In this document: positions 6,048-8,316 of the stretch, in pieces
How the letters are laid out: every line of letters starts with the position of its first letter
How positions within the stretch are numbered: the first letter of the stretch is position 1
Assembly (NCBI GenBank): GCA_049688595.1
Contig: JBAVLA010000028.1
Span: 1 to 8,316 of the forward strand
Direction: 5' to 3'
Length of the DNA stretch: 8,316 nucleotides
Source: Prado023 sp049688595
GTDB taxonomy: Bacteria > Actinomycetota > Actinomycetes > S36-B12 > CAIYMF01
The notes under the pieces: model-generated
What the model saw: only the letters and a program-made list of their open reading frames with translations
Database searches by the model: none
What the model was told of the DNA's origin: nothing
Made by a program: the position numbers and the translations under genes

Positions 6048-6663
6048 TTGTCGCCGCAGGTGACGCATTCGCTGCAGCGGGTGGCGCAGGTGTGCTGCTG
6101 CTCGAGGGTGGCTTGGTTGCGGAGGGTGCCGGGGCGCTGGACTGGTCGGGGCCCGGTTGGGCTGCCCCGCGGACTGTGACGACGAGGTTGGGTCGACCGG
6201 CGTCCTCGCCGAGGACGACGTACACGGCCATGGTCGGTGTCGCGAAGCTGTAGAGCCCAGTGTTGGTCTCGGCGGGACCGACGTACTCCGCGACCGGCGT
6301 GAAGCCCTTCGCCCTGAGTCCGGCCACCAGCGGCTCGGCGAGCTGCAGGGCGGTCTGGGTGTCCCCAGCGAAGGTGGCCGTCCACGTGCGGCGCAGGTCC
6401 GACCCGATCGCGTACGCGGTCACGACCTCGGTGTCCGAGGGCAGCGGCACGTCGGGCCAGTCGTTCGGCAGTGGGACGCCGGTCAGCTGCCACTGCGTCG
6501 CCAGGCGTGACGACCTGTCAGCCGCCGTTGGGGACGGGGTGGGGCTGGGCGACGGGGACCCGATGGTGGGCAGCGCGGCGGGTTCGCCGCTGCAGCCGCC
6601 GAGGCCGAGCAGTACGGCGGCTCCCAGCGCCAGCGCGCTCGTCGCCCGGTTGAAGCCCCGCAT
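6040..6663 (-). CDS. Putative lipoprotein of unknown function with Ser/Pro linkers
   Basis: A 207-residue predicted secreted lipoprotein; I do not recognise the family. The ATG at 6663-6661 gives a signal peptide: MRGFNR, a hydrophobic run to about 21, then lipobox LGGC (21-24) with C24 as the acylated residue. After it come a PSPSPTPSPT linker (about 38-47), a compact domain (about 52-167) with no cysteine, and a disordered Ser/Pro/Ala/Thr tail (about 168-207). The domain contains WPDVPLPSDTEVVTAYAIG and a C-terminal part, GLYSFATPTMAVYVVLGED then PNLVVTVRG, that looks like alternating strands. It should sit on the outer face of the membrane. A longer frame starting at 6801 would overlap hemW and bury the signal peptide, so it was rejected. 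It is divergent from hemW across 46 bp and ends 32 bp from the converging synthetase gene. A link to heme or lipid processes would be guesswork. Confidence 0.85.
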   Translation of the reverse strand: MRGFNRATSALALGAAVLLGLGGCSGEPAALPTIGSPSPSPTPSPTAADRSSRLATQWQLTGVPLPNDWPDVPLPSDTEVVTAYAIGSDLRRTWTATFAGDTQTALQLAEPLVAGLRAKGFTPVAEYVGPAETNTGLYSFATPTMAVYVVLGEDAGRPNLVVTVRGAAQPGPDQSSAPAPSATKPPSSSSTPAPPAAANASPAATTP

Positions 6664-6673
6664 AGTGGGGGCC

Positions 6674-6702
6674 ACGCTAGCCCGACCCCCTCGCTGGGAC
6701 AA
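6674..6702 (-). promoter_or_regulatory. Putative promoter of the lipoprotein gene
   Basis: On the minus strand, -35 TTGTCC (6702-6697), a 17-nt spacer and -10 TAGCGT (6679-6674), 10 nt before the ATG. The expected start of transcription leaves a leader of only about 2-4 nt; no Shine-Dalgarno is visible. This is the best two-box promoter in the window. Its -35 lies on the complement of hemW's putative -10. Confidence 0.55.
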
Positions 6703-6703
6703 T
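6698..6703 (+). promoter_or_regulatory. Putative -10 element of hemW (leaderless start)
   Basis: GACAAT matches five of six bases of TACAAT and lies 6 nt (GCGCTC) before the hemW ATG at 6710. There is no Shine-Dalgarno upstream, so a leaderless mRNA is likely. No clear -35 was found. The element overlaps, on the opposite strand, the -35 of the lipoprotein promoter. Confidence 0.5.
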
Positions 6704-6709
6704 GCGCTC

Positions 6710-7921
6710 ATGCCTGTCCAGCCCGAGGGAGAGCTCCCGCCGATTGATGGCGAGCTCCCGGCCGGATCCCTCGCAGCGTGGGGGGAGCGGGCCTTCGGCA
6801 TCTACGTCCATGTCCCGTTCTGCTCGTCGCGCTGCGGGTACTGCGATTTCAACACGTACACGACGACTGAGCTGGCAGGCACGGCCGGCGTCGATTCAGC
6901 CACCTTCGACGCCCGGCTCCGGGCGGAGATCTCGATCGCCCGCCGGGTGCTCGGGGATCGTGAAGTCCCGGTGTCGACGGTCTTCCTGGGCGGCGGGACC
7001 CCGACGCTGCTTCGGCCGCAGGCGCTGGGCGGCATCCTCGCTGGTGTCGATGATGCATTCGGGCTGGTCCCGGGCGCAGAGGTGAGCATCGAGGCCAACC
7101 CCGACTCGGTCGATGCCCGATCCCTGGGCGAACTCCGCTCGGCCGGCTTCACCCGGGTGTCCTTCGGGATGCAGAGCGCGGCTCCGCACGTCCTGAAGGT
7201 CCTCGACCGGACGCACAAGCCCGGCGGTGCGCTCCGCGCCGTTGAGCTGGCGCGAGCGGCGGGGTTCGACATGGTCAGCCTCGACCTCATCTACGGTACG
7301 CCCGGCGAGTCGCTGGCTGACTGGGGGATCACCCTCGACGCGGCACTGGCTTCTGGCGTCGGGCACATTTCGGCGTACGCCCTCATCGTGGAGACCGGCA
7401 CCCGCTTGGCCGCAGCAGTGCGCCGCGGAATCGTGGCGGCTCCCGACGACGACCTGATGGCAGACATGTACGAGTTGGCAGATGAACGCCTCAATGCGGC
7501 CGGGCTGAGCTGGTACGAGCTGTCGAACTGGGCGGCGCCCGGTCATGAGTGCCAACACAACCTGGCCTACTGGCGGGGCTCTGACTGGTGGGGGGTGGGC
7601 CCGGGCGCGCACAGCCACGTCGGCGGGACCCGCTGGTGGAACGTGAAGCACCCGGGGGCCTACGTGCAGCGCCTGGCCGACGGGTTGTCCCCGGCGATCG
7701 GCCGGGAGATGCTCGATCCGAGGACGCGACGGTTTGAGGCCCTGATGCTGGGCATCCGGATGGTCTCGGGGATCGCGGTGGCTGAGTTGGAGCCGGAGCA
7801 GGCCCAGCGCCTCCCGAACATGGTCTCGCGAGGGCTGGGGACGGTATCGGGCGGGCGTTTCGTGCTCACACGTCCGGGCCGACTGCTGGCCGACGCAGTC
7901 CTGCGCGAACTGGTTGCCTGA
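6710..7921 (+). CDS. hemW: Heme chaperone HemW (radical SAM, HemN-like)
   Basis: A 403-residue cytoplasmic radical-SAM protein. HemW binds heme and a [4Fe-4S] cluster and delivers heme to respiratory enzymes; it was long misannotated as coproporphyrinogen III dehydrogenase. The cluster motif HVPFCSSRCGYCDF has C38, C42 and C45, and F47 occupies the place of the fourth cysteine (CxxxCxxCxC) of true HemN, so the HemW call is favoured. Other motifs: GGGTPT (94-99) for SAM binding, EANPDS, FTRVSFGMQS, LDLIYGTPGE, YELSNWAAPGHECQHNLAYW with the HNxxYW heme-binding-type motif at 283-288, and GVGPGAHS. A short C-terminal domain ends in LRELVA. The ATG at 6710 leaves a 28-residue lead before GIYVHVPFC, normal for actinobacterial members. 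Frames extending further upstream run into the divergent lipoprotein gene. The stop lies in a hairpin. Confidence is high for the family, slightly lower for chaperone over enzyme. Confidence 0.95.
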   Translation: MPVQPEGELPPIDGELPAGSLAAWGERAFGIYVHVPFCSSRCGYCDFNTYTTTELAGTAGVDSATFDARLRAEISIARRVLGDREVPVSTVFLGGGTPTLLRPQALGGILAGVDDAFGLVPGAEVSIEANPDSVDARSLGELRSAGFTRVSFGMQSAAPHVLKVLDRTHKPGGALRAVELARAAGFDMVSLDLIYGTPGESLADWGITLDAALASGVGHISAYALIVETGTRLAAAVRRGIVAAPDDDLMADMYELADERLNAAGLSWYELSNWAAPGHECQHNLAYWRGSDWWGVGPGAHSHVGGTRWWNVKHPGAYVQRLADGLSPAIGREMLDPRTRRFEALMLGIRMVSGIAVAELEPEQAQRLPNMVSRGLGTVSGGRFVLTRPGRLLADAVLRELVA

Positions 7922-7936
7922 CGCGACCTCGTCAGG
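7917..7936. terminator. Hairpin spanning the hemW stop codon, likely terminator
   Basis: CCTGACG (7917-7923) and CGTCAGG (7930-7936) form a perfect 7-bp stem with loop CGACCT. The TGA stop (7919-7921) lies within the left arm. A second GTCAGG copy at 7949-7954 could compete for the left arm. The gene converges with the DUF4190-like gene, so the structure could end transcription both ways. No T-run follows. Confidence 0.5.
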
Positions 7937-7955
7937 ATCTGCTGGATTGTCAGGA

Positions 7956-7974
7956 GGCGCGCCCGGGGCGCCCC
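7956..7974. terminator. Second GC-only hairpin in the hemW/DUF4190 junction
   Basis: GGCGC (7956-7960) pairs with GCGCC (7968-7972). Two perfect palindromes, GGCGCGCC (7956-7963) and GGGGCGCCCC (7965-7974), overlap it. It lies 8 bp past the stop of the minus-strand gene, so it best serves as that gene's terminator. There is no T-tract in either direction. Confidence 0.4.
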
Positions 7975-7981
7975 GCTCGTC

Positions 7982-8316
7982 TCAGCTCACGTTGGCGAAG
8001 AACCAGATCACCTGGACGACCATGGAGACGATGGCCACGATGCCGATGATGCGGCCGACGTTCGTCAGGGGGCGTCCGCTGGGATCCATCCGACCGGCGT
8101 CCATCTCCGCGAGGTCCTGGGTGCCAAGCACGAGGGCGAAGATGCCGAGGGGAGCGCAGCACAGGATTCCGACGATCCCAAGGACCAGTATCAGTGTCGC
8201 CCTGTGCGGCTTGAGGCCGCCCATCGCCATGGGCCCGCCCAGGTACGCCGGCGGCAGGTAGGCGCCGGGTGCGCCGCTGGGTGGCGGGTAGGTCGGTCCG
8301 GAGAGTGGTGGGGGTG
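7982..8316 (-). CDS. DUF4190-like two-helix membrane protein (partial, cut by right edge)
   Basis: The C-terminal 110 residues are visible; the start lies beyond the window. The visible N-terminal part (about 28 residues) is Pro/Gly/Tyr-rich (PTYPPPSGAPGAYLPPAYLG), a disordered cytoplasmic segment. Two hydrophobic helices follow: TLILVLGIVGILCCAPLGIF continuing to about ALVLG, and VGRIIGIVAIVSMVVQVIWF. They are joined by the polar loop TQDLAEMDAGRMDPSGRPLTN. This Pro-rich tail plus two helices around a 'G..dl..m..G.mdpsGr...' loop is typical of DUF4190-like proteins common in actinobacteria, whose function is unknown. An internal ATG at 8230 could start a shorter protein, but the open Pro-rich frame upstream fits the family better. 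It converges on hemW 60 bp away. Confidence 0.75.
   Translation of the reverse strand, partial: PPPLSGPTYPPPSGAPGAYLPPAYLGGPMAMGGLKPHRATLILVLGIVGILCCAPLGIFALVLGTQDLAEMDAGRMDPSGRPLTNVGRIIGIVAIVSMVVQVIWFFANVS

Noticed and set aside
6260..6709. Upstream in-frame extension of hemW from 6260
   Set aside because: The extra 150 residues are antisense to the lipoprotein gene and have no similarity to HemW. The ATG at 6710 gives the normal length.
6664..6801. N-terminal extension of the lipoprotein from a start at 6801
   Set aside because: It would overlap the hemW coding start and place about 46 polar residues before an obvious signal peptide and lipobox.
6710..7921. Calling this gene hemN (oxygen-independent coproporphyrinogen III dehydrogenase)
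   Set aside because: The fourth cysteine of the HemN CxxxCxxCxC motif is Phe (F47), and the HNxxYW motif and short length fit HemW.
1..8316. Search for CRISPR arrays, tRNA/rRNA genes, insertion-sequence ends, riboswitches and attachment sites
   Set aside because: No regularly spaced repeats, tRNA-like cloverleaf, transposase reading frame, target-site duplication or known riboswitch core was seen on either strand.

Overview
The window is GC-rich DNA with codons strongly biased to G/C at the third position. It carries GTG starts, an actinobacterial-type LepA N-terminus, a FadD15-like acyl-CoA synthetase, a lipoprotein with Ser/Pro linkers and a DUF4190-like membrane protein. Together these point to a chromosomal segment from a member of the Actinomycetota. 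I cannot place the genus. No phage, transposon, CRISPR, tRNA or rRNA sequence is visible.

Layout from left to right. Positions 1-614 (minus strand) hold a two-gene HigB/HigA-type toxin-antitoxin operon in the toxin-first order; the antitoxin runs off the left edge. Positions 783-1973 (minus) encode a CaCA-family cation/Ca2+ exchanger with an unusual Ser-Gly-Gln repeat in its central cytoplasmic loop. Positions 1974-2144 form a divergent promoter region. Positions 2145-3980 (plus) encode LepA/EF4. After a 194-bp gap with two short tandem repeats comes an AMP-forming long-chain acyl-CoA synthetase (4175-6007, plus). It converges on a small Ser/Pro/Ala-rich lipoprotein gene of unknown function (6040-6663, minus). 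That gene is divergent from hemW, the heme chaperone of the radical-SAM family (6710-7921, plus), across only 46 bp. A DUF4190-like two-helix membrane protein (7982 to the right edge, minus) converges on hemW.

How the parts relate. lepA, acyl-CoA synthetase and hemW read in the same direction, an order I recall from several actinobacterial chromosomes. The toxin-antitoxin pair and exchanger on one side and the lipoprotein and DUF4190 genes on the other look like lineage-specific neighbours. No shared pathway is evident. The clearest regulatory theme is that several starts (toxin, exchanger, hemW, possibly lepA) lack a Shine-Dalgarno sequence but have a -10-like hexamer 6-7 nt upstream, the arrangement of leaderless actinobacterial mRNAs. 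The antitoxin and the acyl-CoA synthetase instead have good Shine-Dalgarno sites. Hairpins mark both convergent junctions.

I did not find a convincing new multi-gene system. The points most worth a second look are the overlapping divergent promoters at 6664-6709, the orphan lipoprotein, the substituted P-loop of the acyl-CoA synthetase and the repeat-containing loop of the exchanger.
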